From NCBI GenBank assembly GCA_025345505.1, contig JANVCC010000018.1:4710490-4774489 (forward strand): 64,000 bases of DNA, in the 5' to 3' direction. The position numbers and the translations under genes were made by a program. Under the pieces are notes generated by a model. The model was not told where the DNA came from. It was given only the letters and a program-made list of their open reading frames with translations, and did no database searches. The DNA is from Todiramphus chloris collaris (taxonomy: Eukaryota > Chordata > Aves > Coraciiformes > Alcedinidae). Numbering within the stretch: position 1 is the first letter of the stretch; each line of letters begins with the position of its first letter. Shown here piece after piece: positions 11,901 through 25,107 of this stretch.

Positions 11901-14355
11901 ACTAGATTTCAGGGAAGATGTTTTACACCTACCGATGCCATGGGCTGTTTATTCTTTGCAAGTTTATTTAATGATAGAAATAAAATATCTCCTACAGTCG
12001 ATCTCTCTCCCGGACTTGCACCATTATTTTTCCTTTAATGTTTCGTTCTTGTGATCCATAAATTACTTCCAATTGTTGCAGGCCTAGAGATTACATGTAT
12101 GGGTAAATCAAGTTAACAGGCAGAATGACAATGGTTAACTCTTGCCACCACCCCAGAAGCAGCACACAGCTCAGTGTAAGAGACTGTTCTGCTCAGTTCC
12201 TTCATGGCCAGATACTGCAGGTTGTACCACGGTCTGGGATGTCCAACATTGTCTGCTACCTATCTCTGAAGCTACCTCAGACACGTGTGCTGAGCCACAG
12301 CCAGTGTGGGCTGCAGACTACCACCCGCTTCGTGAAATCCAAAGTGAAGGCATCTAGGGAAAATATATCAAGTTGGGGTTTTGGTTTTGTTTGTTGTTTG
12401 TTTCTCCCCCACCAAAGCTGTTCATGCAGACACCTAAACGCAGAAGCATCTTCAGATTAGACTCAAGCCACCCAGTTTCTTGTCTTACTTTTCCACCAGC
12501 ACCGTAAACTTGGTAAAAACTCAGGGAACTCCAGAGCTGCTGATGACTGAGCAACCTCCCCCGAGAAATCCACTCCACAACCCTGCGAGATGACAGGAGG
12601 GGTAGAGGCCAGAACAGAAAAGCTGAGAGCTCTTATCAAAACATTCTTTTCCAAGCTCTAATAAATTATTTGCCCAATTTTTATCTTGCATTTATAGTAG
12701 CCCCCTCTGCAGTAATCACAAATAATGATCCAGAACCAGGACAGAAACTTCTCCCAGCTCTAAAGAGTTTACAAACCAAGACTACATCCATCAAAAGACA
12801 TGGGTGGGGTAGTACAAGGCAGCAAATCAAGCAATATAATTTATCACAATCACCAGTTGCTTCAATGACAAATCTTTCCATAAGCCACAGGAAAAAATTC
12901 CAAGAAAGAATTTGAGGTTAACATTCGCGTACAAAATTAGAGGAACTTTTATTCATATATTTAAATTATCTTAAGATGTGTACAGTCACAGAGGAAAAGC
13001 CATGAAGATGCCCGATTAAAGTTCTAAACGGACAGCAATGGCAAAACCATGTCATCAGAACACTGAAGTTAGTAAGTGGTCATCAAAGAGCTGGAAGGAA
13101 ACTGAAAGCAAAGATAAGTCACGTGTATGTGAGCCTAAGGAAAGGTTTAGCAGTCATGGACCAGCAGGACAAAAAAAGAAACACTTGAAAAACGAAAAGA
13201 TCAAGAATTAGACGAAGCTGCTCACTAAGGTTTAGAAAGGCATCCAAAGTGAATGCGATGCTTGGCCTGAGGGTTGTTTCATAGCAGTGATGGAAAAATA
13301 CCTTACAACGCAGAGCTACACTGGATAGCTCCATAATGATTTCTTTCATTTTCAGAACTGTCACCTAGCAATTTCAAGAGCTCATCTCTTTTATCTTCCT
13401 CTGAAAACTGGGACGTGGTGTGTGAACTGGCCTGTGCCACTTCATGATTAGTCTTGCACTTCTACTATTCTCCTTTCAAAACAGAATCATTGCAATTTTT
13501 CTACTCCACCTGAGTAAGGAAACCTTACTGAGATCACAATTACTTTCATTTCTTGTTTCTTGCCTATTCCTGAGCACAGCCTATTTTTTTCCTCTTAAAA
13601 GCCACTCAAGCTCACTAGGGTATTTTAGTGAACTCTTTACAGAGCCAAGCTCGTTGGTTTTGCTTCTGAAAAAGAAACATTGCCTAACAGAACTCTGCAG
13701 AGTGTTTGAGTACTTCAACTTATGTTTTCCAATCTACGTCATGTTCTATTTGTTACTACTCCTCATTTGAAATCAAGATGTAATCCTATGTGAGATTTTT
13801 TTTCAGGGTACTCTACAATCCCTTATAGACACATCTAATGTTAATTCAACATTGTATTATTAGATAATTTAAAGCTGATTAATACTGACTGCTTTCTCCA
13901 GATCAGGAGACTTGGTTTTAAATAAAATTTAAAGGAACATTCTTTCATTTTCTTAAATAAAATAGAATTCTATCTCTGGCTCTGGATGGCCTTGCTAAAT
14001 TCAATTCAAACTCACCAGAAAATATAAAGCCCTATGTCATGCACATTTTAAAGTATCACACTTGAGAAACAGAACTGGATGTAGACATGTACACGTACTC
14101 TTTTGGGAGGTTCTCTGGATCCCAAGCTGCTACCAACCACAGCTGTTGTCCTAACGTGTGAGCAGGAAAGACACTCTCTTTTAGGTAGGTGCTGAGCCAG
14201 AGGATTTATGGCTCACAAACACCTTAAAGCTTCACCTGAAAGTTAAAAGCTAGACAACGTATGGAGGATTAATAGTGAACAATGCAAGCAGATTCTTTTT
14301 TCCAAGGAAAGTGGTGCTGACGAGCTGACATCAACAGTCTACCTATTTCAAGGGG

Positions 14356-14500
14356 TACTGATTTAGCCTTGGGGAAACTTCCCTGTATCTGGACCTGCCA
14401 ACAACACCAGCCACATTGTAACCAAAAATACCAACTCCATTCTCAAGCAAGAGAGACTTTTTTCCCCTTACTGGATGATGAGCTTTGTTCATTATTTCAG
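14356..14500 (+). repeat. Local direct duplication, copy 1
   Basis: The segment starts TACTGATTTAGCCTTGGGGA, contains CTGTATCTGGACCTGCCAAC and ACACCAGCCACATTG, and ends GAGCTTTGTTCATTATTTCAG. A diverged partner lies about 1026 bp downstream in the same orientation. Confidence 0.85.
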
Positions 14501-15381
14501 GCTAGGTCTGGTATGCTCTGCAGACTGGTACCCAAGAGCAGCACAGCAGAAGCAGTCCTGGGGATGTCCCCTGGGTTAGGATCATCTGAAGGGAACCCAC
14601 ATGCAGAGTGCTCTGCGACGTGAGCCAAAGCACAGAAGGTGGAAAACCATTTCAGAAGAAAATGACCCGAACTAAGATGCTAATGTCAACTCATCCAAAA
14701 ATATACAACTCTGCCATTCCCTACCAGTTTTCCACTGGGCTTAAGACCACAACTGCTAATTCTGAGAACAGAAAGTAGAGAGTTTTGAACAGTCAGAAGT
14801 TTCTCAATAGCAATTGTGCATGGAATTAAATGGGCACTATTCACAAGGTGTGAATATTTCAGGGGACTGAGTTTAAACACAATTGAGACCTACTTGTACA
14901 TCTAGGTTGGGTAGAGAAATGACAAGTTTTTACATTAATATGTACAGCCAAACAGGTTATACTGCTTGATAATAACAGATAATACTGCTTGAACACAACT
15001 CCAGGTGGTACTGTTCCTTGACAAGAACCAAATCTCACAGCACCACTAGACTCTGGTGATTAACACCTCATGATCACATCTTACCCTTGAATCAGCAATC
15101 CCCTTCAAAAAGGCAGTTCTCCCAAAGCAGAAGGGAACTTAAGTCACGTTGTTCCAGCCAGGGTCAGTCCTGCGTTCTGGATTTGTACAGTGTCTGGGAT
15201 AAAGTTCTAGTTCACAACCTTTAGTCCTGTGCGCGGAGTTTGGTTTTTCTGCAGAGTCACCACAGCTTGAGCTACGTCTCAGCTTGATGTGTATAAATAG
15301 TACCACAGGTTCAAGACTCAACTACCAAGTCATTAAAACAACTCGTGCAAAATCTTGACCTTCCTTTTGCAAGCAAGCTTC

Positions 15382-15528
15382 TACTGATTTAGCCTTAAGG
15401 AAATTTCACTGTATCTGGACCCGTCAGTAACACCAGCCACACTGCAAGCAAAAATATCAGCTGAATTCTGAAGCAAGACAGACATTTTTTTTTTTGCTCA
15501 CTGGATAACGAGCTTCTGTTCATTATTC
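15382..15528 (+). repeat. Local direct duplication, copy 2
   Basis: This copy starts TACTGATTTAGCCTTAAGGA, contains CTGTATCTGGACCCGTCAGT and ACACCAGCCACACTG, and ends GAGCTTCTGTTCATTATTC. It aligns along its whole length with 14356-14500, with substitutions and a longer T run. Confidence 0.85.
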
Positions 15529-18400
15529 CTAGTAAAGAGAGGAATTATTTCTGCAGCAGCTCTGCTTGCAGGTGCAAACCAGTGCTGCACAAATCCAAAA
15601 CAATAAAAAGAAACCCTCCATCAATGACCCTTTTGATGTTCGAATGGAAAACCATAAATAGATTCACATTATGTCAGACTCAAATGCTTTTAATTACATG
15701 CATCTTTATTGATCTCATTCAGCCTACTACACAAGTCAGAAGTATTTAAACCCAGCTCCCTTATTTACCTGTCACTAGGAACATACTTTACAAACATAAT
15801 CCTACTTTTTTTAATCAGAATTATCAAAGACAAACACTTTTAAAAATACATATATATTTAGGAATGTAAGACAGCCCTGAAAAAAAAAAAGCCCAGAGAA
15901 AAGACAATTTTTCCAGTTTCTCTGTCTGCAGTAGAAGATAAGAAAGGCCAAGCAGATAGATTCTTCAGGAGCAGTTAGCTCCTTCAAAGACATCTTTCAT
16001 AAAGTTATTAAAAGAAAGTGGAATACTGAAGACTGAGCAGGGTTCAGATCAGCCATAGAAGGAAAAAGAACATGCATAATTATTCTTCTCTTCTGACAGT
16101 GAGCATTGACTCATGCTACAATAGATTACCTCCAAAAGGAGGGAAGTGAAAGATAAATCCAGGCAGCAACACATCAGACTGGGGAACATGGGCCAAGGAC
16201 TGGGAACTGAGGGAAGGAGTTATCCTCATCTCCAGCCATACCACAGTTTATGCTCTGTATTTATTGAAAGGTGAAAGGCTGGCACTTTCAGGACACAATT
16301 TAGGGAAAGGTGGCTGAAGTTAAGGGAGATGTGAAAGCAAACGAGATGAAATACATGACTGGGTGCTACGAGCAAGCATCAATGTGCCAGATTAAAAAAA
16401 AATATTCCCACTCTTAATTCCTCACGAGAATGCTTGTCAAATTTTACCGTGTTAAATTATGTCACTTAACAACGTTGTGAGGATTTTAACTCTTAATGTC
16501 TATCCTTTTTAATAGATGAAAAAGCCTGATTAATGTCAAATTTATGTCCATTAGAAAGCTTCTCCAAGAACATAACCAAGAGCTGAAAGAAGGGCATGCT
16601 AAGCCAGACAAAGCCCATCTGCACCAACTTACTCCTTCCTAGCTTCTACATTACTATCAAAACTTCATGACTTCTCAGAAGCTGTGGAACACAGCAATGT
16701 AGAAGGATAAAATAGAGCACTTACAGCATCTTTGAACCATCCAAAGATGATAAGTAGATGAAATCTACATCAAATAAAGTATCTTTTAGCTAGAAAATTT
16801 AACCAGCATCTACAATACACAAGGAAGAATGAATTATCCCAACAGCTACAAAACCACTGATTTTGGGGTTTTTTTGCAAGGTGAATTTGACCCCCAAGCT
16901 GAAGTTTCTATAGATTCTGAACTGGCCACAGCTGTGGCAAGATACAAAACAAGGACTCCAGTTCACCCCTTCTCAGAACAAACTATCACTATGGCTCAAA
17001 GATTTTAAAGACACAGAATTTCAGACAGAGAAAAAAAAAAGCGCAAACAGAAGTTTAATTAAACTTAGAATAACCCTAAATCAATAAGCTCCCCATACGT
17101 GCAGAAACTCTGGAGTTTGGAAAAGCCACAGCTGAACTGTGCCTTGACTGCCCTTGATTTTTGCAATGGTAACTTCTCTGTTTTATAAGTGGCATTATTG
17201 CTTTCCTATGGGGAATAACTTCCTGTTAGTCACACTTGCAGATCTCCGGATCCGAGGGTCCGGGAGTCAGAAAATGAAACATCACAAGTGTTACAGAGGA
17301 TTTTTCCCTCCTTTAATAAAGATAATATTAAGCAACTCAAAGGCCCACGTATGATAACGTGAGAACACTTGAATGACTGACTAAATGACTGTCATTTAGC
17401 CAACATCACTTTGCTGTCTCATTTAGATACACGCAAGTTCCAGCTCTGAGTCAGAACTGTTCAATTACTTTTAGCTCAGCAGTATCATTCATAGGCACCA
17501 GCTTCCAAGTAGATGTGGGGAGGTGTGAGGGGGTGGAAGTCAGTGCATGTGTCTTCTGTCTACTGCAAGTGGTTACAAACCCTTCTCTGTGCCAGATCCA
17601 CAGAGGATAAGAACTACTATGGTTCCAGCCTAGAAAACCCCCTCTCTCCAAAGGAACTGCCACAGTTCAGAAGTCAGGATGTCCCTGATTCATTTGGTGA
17701 ACAGGTGACCACCCACAGAATACATCACACACAGAAATCCCTGATAACAAAAAAAACCAAGAGCATAACCCTGCAGTGTAAGCTAAATTTATTTGCAGTC
17801 TGTCTACCCAGTATCACAAATAAATTGCAAAGGTTTCAGTTTTAAATTCAGAGAACTAAACAGATCTCCACACCCTGTATATACATTGCTGTTATAGGTG
17901 ACAGATTGGGGACTTAATTTCCTTGCTTCAGCACGCATAGCTAATGCCACATCAGATGCCTCAGGGCATCCAAGACAGTTGACAAACTTGATAAACGACC
18001 TCTGGAAGACCCTTCTCTTCTGAACCATCAGCCTGACACCCCCACGAGATTCTTTCAGATATTCAAATTAACACTAGGCACATGAATTTAGGCAAGTGAA
18101 TGCTTCTTGCTCACTGCACTAAATGGCCTCTAGAGTGGGAGTCTGATGGCCAGTCACTGCAGGTGTAGTTTAGGAGGGGCTGAATTGCTCTCTAACTTCC
18201 ACAGACTGCTAACGAGATTTCCAGCAACTAATAGCAACAGAAATTTAAGAGAGTGCATAGGTACATACGTGTAAGCTAACCTTTCAATGTGATTGTGATC
18301 TTGGACTGACTCCTACACAGTGTTATCACTCTGCCTCAGTTTCTTCAACAGCAAGACAGGAATGGTGGAATTACCTACTGTGTAGCTGATGGCAACATTA

Positions 18401-18768
18401 ATCACAGAATCATTTAGGTTGGAAAAGACCCTTGGGATCATCGTGTCCAACCATTAGCCCTACTCTAGAAGTTCACCCCTAGAACATATCTCCCAACACC
18501 ACATCCAAGCGATGTTTAAACACATCCAGGGATGGGGACTCAACCCCCTCCCTGGGCAGCCCATTCCAATATCTCACCACTCTTTCCATGAAGAATTTTT
18601 TCCTAGTGTCCAGTCTAAACCTGCCTTGTTTCAGCTTGAGGCCGTTCCCTCTGATTCTGTCACTAATTACCTGAGAGAAGAGCCCAGCACCAGCCTCTCT
18701 ACAATGTCCTTTCAGGGAGCTGTAGAGAGGGATGAGGTCTCCTCTCAGCCTCCTCTTCCTGCACGCAT
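18401..18768 (-). repeat. CR1 LINE fragment
   Basis: The reverse complement of a CR1 tail lies on the plus strand: ACAGAATCATTTAGGTTGG, CATCCAGGGATGGGGACTCA, CTGGGCAGCCCATTCCAATA, then GTTCCCTCTGATTCTGTCACT and GGGATGAGGTCTCCTCTCAG. The subfamily has a long spacer ending near AACATATCTCCCAACACC. Confidence 0.85.
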
Positions 18769-19582
18769 AGAACAGATTTCCCAGACAATTTTCTAGCCGA
18801 CAGATTTTTGTTACCTTTCATTTTATAAAAACATGGTAGAATGACCAAAGACTGCGAAAACAGATGAGGCACTTACTGTATTTACTCCTGCAGTACCTGA
18901 AAACAGGATTAAATCCAGGTCAGAAATGGATTCTGTAAGAGACAGCTGCACACACAGGATGCCCGGCCAGTGCTCCAGGAGCTGCAGGGAACGGAAATCT
19001 CAGGAACCTTCTCAGCTCACACTGGAAAGATGGAGCTGCTCGTAGCCTGGCACAGGAGCAAGATGCTGAAAGGATGCATTCAATTTTTGACAGAAATGCT
19101 TATGTGACCTTGGGTGAAAAATGTGCAGGAATTCACCTTCAGAAGGGCTCAGAGCCCTCTGTTTTATTTGGATTTTAAGTGTAAGCTGGGCAGGACAGAT
19201 AATCTCCAGTACTAGATGGCATTGAACAGATGATACCAGTTGGGATAGGCTTGTAATACTCCTGCCTAAAAGGTGATTTACAGTTCTTCATGAACTCTGC
19301 TAACAGTTTCCAAACGTATTTTAAAATCATTTCCATTTACCCTAACTTGTCTCAAACTCCCAAGGGTATTTAACATGCCTCTGTGTTTTCCTTGTCATTT
19401 GAGATGCTTCACCACAGCAAAACGCCCTTGAAAGAAGAGCCTGGAATACCAATGCTCTCTGCTGTGAGAGCCCAACCTTATCTCTCAGTTGCAGCTCTGC
19501 ACAGGATACACAGGTGAGAGATTTAATGGCTGTGCTGGGAGCAGACTCTGCTTGCTGCCAAGCCAGCAAAAGCAGTCCAGTT

Positions 19583-19621
19583 GAAAGGGAAAGAAAAAGA
19601 GAGAAAAAGAAAAAAAAGAGT
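19583..19621 (+). repeat. GA/A-rich purine tract
   Basis: GAAAGGGAAAGAAAAAGAG, GAAAAAGAAAAAAAAGAG. On the gene's sense strand it is a C/T tract. Confidence 0.75.
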
Positions 19622-19707
19622 AAACTGTCAAACAGCATGCAGTCAGACAGCAAATAATGAAGCAATGAACAATAGATTTCTTACATAATTGTTGTTTTAC
19701 CCTGGTG

Positions 19708-19729
19708 TTATATAATATATATTATATAA
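19708..19729. repeat. 22-bp perfect AT palindrome
   Basis: TTATATAATATATATTATAT followed by AA equals its own reverse complement. A further AT-rich stretch (GATATATATTATTATAG) follows. Confidence 0.9.
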
Positions 19730-20954
19730 TCCTGATATATATTATTATAGCGTGGGTATTTTGCTGCGACACTTGAAACTAGGTGGTCTCTTCTGCTGCT
19801 AATCCCCTGATCCAACCACAGGCAAATAAAAGTATTGATACTTAAGTTTACCATATGCAAATAAGCACCCTTGTCTTCATTACAGACAGAAGACACTGGC
19901 TTCCATTTTGATAAATTATCTTATTTATGTTTAAAGGCCAGCTGAAGATTAGATAATCCGAGACTCAAAAGTCAGATAGAAAGCTTCTCCAGGGGCTCTA
20001 AAGTGAAATGCAAAACCTGTTAAGCAAGTTGTGGGGTTTTGCCCAAGAGCATGTAACTGATGGTCAGGAAAAAAATAAATTAGAGTAATTATAAATTACA
20101 AGTGAACTTGTGCTACATTTATAGAATGCTTTATTCGAGTTCTTCCCCACAAGGCTGTTTTCATCAACAGCAAACCACTAGGGCCTGTTTAAGGGAGAGA
20201 ACAGATCAGATTTAGTTTCCCCCTTTTCCTATTCCTAAAAAATCATCTGTTTTTCCCAACTAGAAGTTAAGAAATAGCCTTCCAGTGACCCAGCCCAGGA
20301 GAGGACCAGAACCAGCCTTCCATTCTTTTCTTCTGCACTCGCTATTTCAGTAGTTTTTTTTCTAAAGTGTGATACAAGAGATATTAACAAAAGATAATAA
20401 AAAGTATTAAAACATGAGCTATTTCCTATATACTCACCTCATGCATGAAGCATCAGTACAGTGGTTTCAGAAGATGTGTATTTAATGCAGTTGTCAGTCA
20501 GTCATTCTATACGTTGGCTCACTAACAAAGGGCACTCCAACGCACGGTCAATATTAAATTGACAGTAATTAAATAGCAGGTACAGCACAAAACAAAAGTG
20601 AGCGACAGGAAATTGCTCTTGTTTCAAAGCAGGCTAGCTATATTTAAACAGTCAGCTTCCTCTTGAAACACGGAGCTGTGAAGAGTGAACCCAAGTGGAT
20701 GCCATCACTCAAACCAAAACACCACCTTGTAGAAGAACGTTTCCTTACAGAAATTCTAACTCGTTCGAGTTTTGACAGTCTTCAAGAAGACAAAAAAAAA
20801 GTATTTCTGATTCAAGTCATCCAGATCCCTGGGAAGTCTTGCCTGCATTAGTACTCTGGGCCAAATTAGAGCTACCACTGCAATGTCTAACAGAGGCTTT
20901 CTCTGTATGTCTACCAGTGCAGATTTTTCCCCACTTCTGAACACCAGTATCAGT

Positions 20955-21192
20955 CAGAATCATCGAATGGTAGGGGCTGGAAGGGCCCTCTGGAGATCAA
21001 GTCCAACATCCCTGCCAAAGCAGGAGCACCCAGGGCAGGTCACAGAGGAACAGATCCAGGTAGGTCTTGAAAGTGTCTCGAGAAGGAGACTCCACAACCT
21101 CTCTGGGCAGCCTGTTCCAGGCTCTGTCACTCTCACAAGAAAGAAGTTCACCCTTACGTTGAAGTGGAACTTCCCGTGTTCCAGTTTGTGAC
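20955..21192 (-). repeat. CR1 LINE fragment, left arm of an inverted pair
   Basis: The plus strand shows reverse-complemented CR1: AATCATCGAATGGTAGGGGC, CTCTGGAGATCAAGTCCAAC, CTCTCTGGGCAGCCTGTTCC, and CTTCCCGTGTTCCAGTTTGT. It lies 86 bp from a sense CR1 fragment, and their 3' ends are complementary over about 50 bp. Confidence 0.88.
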
Positions 21193-21278
21193 CTCAGGCA
21201 CACAAGTTATTCTCACCACCTTACTTCGTAAAGCCTTTTAGTCATAAAGCAAAGTCTAGACAACAGTGGAACATGTTT

Positions 21279-21412
21279 CCTCAACATGAGGAAAAACTTC
21301 TTCAGCTTGGGGATCAAATTCACCTTGCAAAAAAACTTCTTGATGGCAGGGGGGTTGGACTTGATGATCTCCAGAGGTCCCTTCCAACCCCTACCATTCT
21401 ATGATTCTAGGA
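21279..21412 (+). repeat. Internally rearranged CR1 fragment, right arm of an inverted pair
   Basis: The sense CR1 segment AACATGAGGAAAAACTTCTT is followed not by the usual body but by about 28 bp of unrelated sequence, a second copy of AAAAACTTCTT, then the CR1 3' end (GGCAGGGGGGTTGGACTTGA to CTATGATTCTAGG). About 200 bp of CR1 is missing between the two parts. Confidence 0.8.
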
Positions 21413-23397
21413 TTTTTTTCAAGAGCTTTTTTCAAAGGCAGAGGGAGAGAACCCAAATACTGTCTCCAACTGAGCTAGAACAGTTCAGGTGTTACTTCAA
21501 CTTTGGGGTTTTGTTTGGGCTTCTTTTCATTTAATTAACTTTCTTTTAATCAAGAGTCCCTGTAAAAGCTTGAAAAACCAGTAACAACTGTTTCCATGAA
21601 GTTCTGTGAAACTTCTTGTTTTCCTAGAAACAGGACACTTTCTCAGCCTCAGATTTTTATTGATTTTGTGTCTTCCTAGGGTCTTCTGGTTGCTTTACAT
21701 CCAAAGCCAGCTTATGAACTTGTTTGACTTCGGGAACACGCTGGTTAACTCTTTTTTAGGAGGCTACATACATTTGGACTTTGGACCGATTCCTAAACTG
21801 ATCCTGCAGTTACACCAGTAAAGTAAAACCACCAGGAATACTCCAAGCTTAATTTTGAGACCAACTAGCACACACCAGTCCACATCTGTACTGGTATGTG
21901 GAGCCCAGGGCCTGATGGGAGAGAACACAACTTAGCACAGCTAGACTCGGGCCACTCTAACAATTTACTAGCCATGTTTACGCAGACAAGCATGTTTGGA
22001 TTTATTGTTCAAGATGCCATTAAGTCTTCTTAGTTGCCCCCACTTCCAGCCACAGTTAGTTTGCAGAGCCTAATGGACCTGTTCAATCACTAATTGTTTA
22101 TTAAAAACTCTGTAAAAACGTTCAAATTACAAGGGTAAAGTTTTTTTTTTAATTACTAGGTTAACTTACAATGGACAAGCAACATTCTACTGCAGCTCAC
22201 TTGAGAGATCACCAATTATATTACAATTTCCTCAAGCCACAGAGATAAAATTAGGCTCAAATAATCCAACACATAGCAAGAGGCATCTTGAGTGTATCAC
22301 CTGTTCTCAGAGGAGTACTTGGCACTATGCTGCTTTATTTCATGGCACAGTTTTAGGCAACTTGAGCAAGAAATTCATGCTCCAAAACGCACACAGCAGA
22401 AAAAGGCCACAACTCTTGAAATTCACTCTTTAGAATACTTTTTAGCACTCTTTTCACACTGCAATGGTACCAAATGAGAGCAACCACTTCTCATGGAAGG
22501 GACTTGCTCTGCAGCTAATACAGATTTATTTCCACTCTAAACTACTCAGAGTATCTGAAGCATGTTTATGTTTCTATGACACAAGGAAGTAACTGAAGAC
22601 AGTCACAAGCCAAGAAACATTCCTTGAAGATAACTGAATTAGAACTTGAACACAAAATAATTTCTTATCTTTTGGACAGAGCAGATGACAAACTTATATA
22701 TTTCCTGTTCTGTCAACGTTCTTTTAGCATCTTAAAATGTTATTGTAATGTCTGGTTGCTATTGACAAAATGTTTTACATACCCCAAAGAATGCAGCTGC
22801 ATTTCTGAAGGGACACGTACTACACCATATAAAGTCAGTAGATTTTAAAAAGCAGAAAACTCCTCAGTGAAACAATTCCTTTATCAAGTTGCAGACTGTT
22901 GCAGGGCAGAGGTCTGTCCTGTATTAGACTCTCCTAAGAGAAGGCCACTGAAGTCTTCAAGGCATCACATTCAGCGCAGTGATGGACAGATGGACACAGC
23001 ATAAAAAGAAAAGCCCAGGAAAGATTAAAAGAGCATCTTGCTAACCACTGAAAGACACTCCCACCAGTCTGTCACCTGGCTAGGAGCCAGGAATCAGAAG
23101 GGTCATGAAGCAGGGGCAAGGTGCAGTCACACCACCTTCTTACAGTCATCCCACCTTAACAGCAACATAAACCCAACAGGGACTAGGAGACACTAATTCA
23201 CCAAGATATCTGACATCCATAAAGATACTCCCAACTTGCTGCCTCGTTTCTGTAAAGATACAAAAGAGAAGGTGGATGACAGACAGTTTCCATTAATATA
23301 ACATTAAAAGATCTATTAATATCTTAATAGATCCACTTATAAGAGGGGCTGGCTACAAAACTGTAAAATAAATGTTCAAAAGCTACTCAATATCATC
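21413..23397. other. Unique intronic DNA
   Basis: AT-rich, with the 10-bp hairpin near 23.3 kb. No gene signal seen. Confidence 0.5.
23310..23333. repeat. Short perfect hairpin, 10-bp arms
   Basis: GATCTATTAA (23310-23319) and TTAATAGATC (23324-23333) are reverse complements separated by the 4-base loop TATC. Confidence 0.9.
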
Positions 23398-23537
23398 ATA
23401 TCATAGAAGGGTTGGAAGGGACCTTCAGAGGTCATCTAGTCTGACCCCTCCTGGCACCGAGCTGGGACATCTGGAACTGGAGCAGGTTGCTCAGAGCCCC
23501 GTCCAACCTGAGCTGGAATGGTTCCGGGGATGGGGCA
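23398..23537 (-). repeat. CR1 LINE 3'-end fragment
   Basis: The reverse-complemented CR1 tail reads ATCATAGAAGGGTTGGAAGG, GGTCATCTAGTCTGACCCCT, GAGCAGGTTGCTCAGAGCCC and GGAATGGTTCCGGGGATGGG. Only the last 140 bp are kept. Confidence 0.8.
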
Positions 23538-24952
23538 AGTATCTTATTTCGAAGACACAGATAACAAAAGCTTTTCTGGAAGGCAGTGTAGTTAGCGAAT
23601 AAAAAGTCATGCCACAGAGAATCTTCAAGGCATGAACAGGCTTGGAATTGTGTGAGGGTTTTTTTTTTTTTAAATGCCAACTTAAGGATCTGGAAAAAGT
23701 TATTTAAATTTTAATGGCCCACATCTTTAACTTTTCCTCTAACATCTTTGAACCATCCCCTAGTTACGACAACTACTGTATTGCAATTTGCTAAATAAAT
23801 TCTTCAGTTTAAGATAAAACCAAATAATTATTTTTAACGATTTATTTATTACTGTATCAATTTGTGGAAATAATCTATGTAAGCTTAATGTACAAAACCA
23901 AAAGTAGTTCCTTCAGCCCTAAAATGCAGAAGAGGCTGCAGATTAAAAACTATTTTAGCACTACTTCTAGAGCAAAAGATGAGCAAATAAGTCATATTTT
24001 CTTAAAAGCAAAATTTAGAGGCAGAAAAAGAATGAGAGACCTTTTCCACCATTTAAAAGCCAGTATCCCCAAACAGTGATTGTGTGATCCACAGGACAGT
24101 TGCACGCTGCAACCAACACAGAATAATAGTAATTTTTTTAGTTTACATTGAAGTATATTTTTTTTATACATAACACTGATGGAGAATTTAGCAGAACTTG
24201 CTTTGTCTGAAACTGAAGTGTTATTTCCTTTGCTGAAATGGAAGTCAGAGGTGCCGTTATTTTCAGCATGAATTTGTTAACTAACAGAACACTGCAGAAT
24301 TGCTTATCTAAAGTCCATGCAGTTCTAAGTTGACATGAAAGAAAGACACAGATCTCAGGCAGATCTTAGTTTTCCAAGTGGCAGATATCAGAACCAAATC
24401 CAAGCTCCGGCCTTTCCACTATCTCACATCTTCCCCATTTTTGACTGTACAGAACCCGCTGCAATCCAGGAAGCCACTGAAAATGATTGAACTGGAAAAG
24501 AGACTCCTATGCCCCATCTACACCCTGGTTTTGCACAGTAAAATTTAACAATTCTTCCTGTCTCTTCCATTAGTTTAGAGATCTCATTATTTGACCGCTT
24601 TCTTAGTTTAGTGTGTTATTTACAAATTCTGATTAAAGCCATCTGAAATTTTCACCTCAAATCAAAAGCAGGGGCTTCGGTCAACCTTACGTTTCATCAG
24701 TTTGGGGCTGTCTCACCAAGGCACAAAACTGCATGACTGGACAAGAAGAAACACAGCTTTCTTAGGCACAGGTAGAAGTGCAGTAGACAAGCACAAGCCT
24801 ACCCAACTCCAAGAGATGTGTGGGAGAGGCTTTGAGAGATCATTGCAACCCACACGCTTGAAGGCTAAAAAAGGGCACAAAAGTTTCAAGTTAGTCTCTT
24901 TTTGAAGAGGACCTTTAATAGATCTTTGTCTAGCGTGGTTTATTTCACATAA
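23538..24952. other. Unique intronic DNA
   Basis: AT-rich sequence with T/A runs. Nothing recognisable. Confidence 0.5.
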
Positions 24953-25107
24953 GAAAGGATGGGAGGCCCCATCCCTGGAGACATTCAAGGCCAGGCTTGA
25001 TGAGGCTCTGAGCAGCCTGGCCTAGTTAGAGATGTCCCTGTTTACTGCAGGGGGGTTGGACTAGACCTTCAGAGGTCCCTTCCAACCCAACCCATTCTAC
25101 AATAAAT
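24953..25107 (+). repeat. CR1 LINE 3'-end fragment
   Basis: The sense tail reads GCCCCATCCCTGGAGACATT, CAAGGCCAGGCTTGATGAGG, CTCTGAGCAGCCTGGCCTAG, then GGGGGGTTGGACTAGACCTT and CCCATTCTACAATAAAT. Confidence 0.83.

Larger units (their letters stand above)
18769..20954. other. Unique intronic DNA
   Basis: It contains a purine tract and an AT palindrome, listed separately, and no gene signal. Confidence 0.5.
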
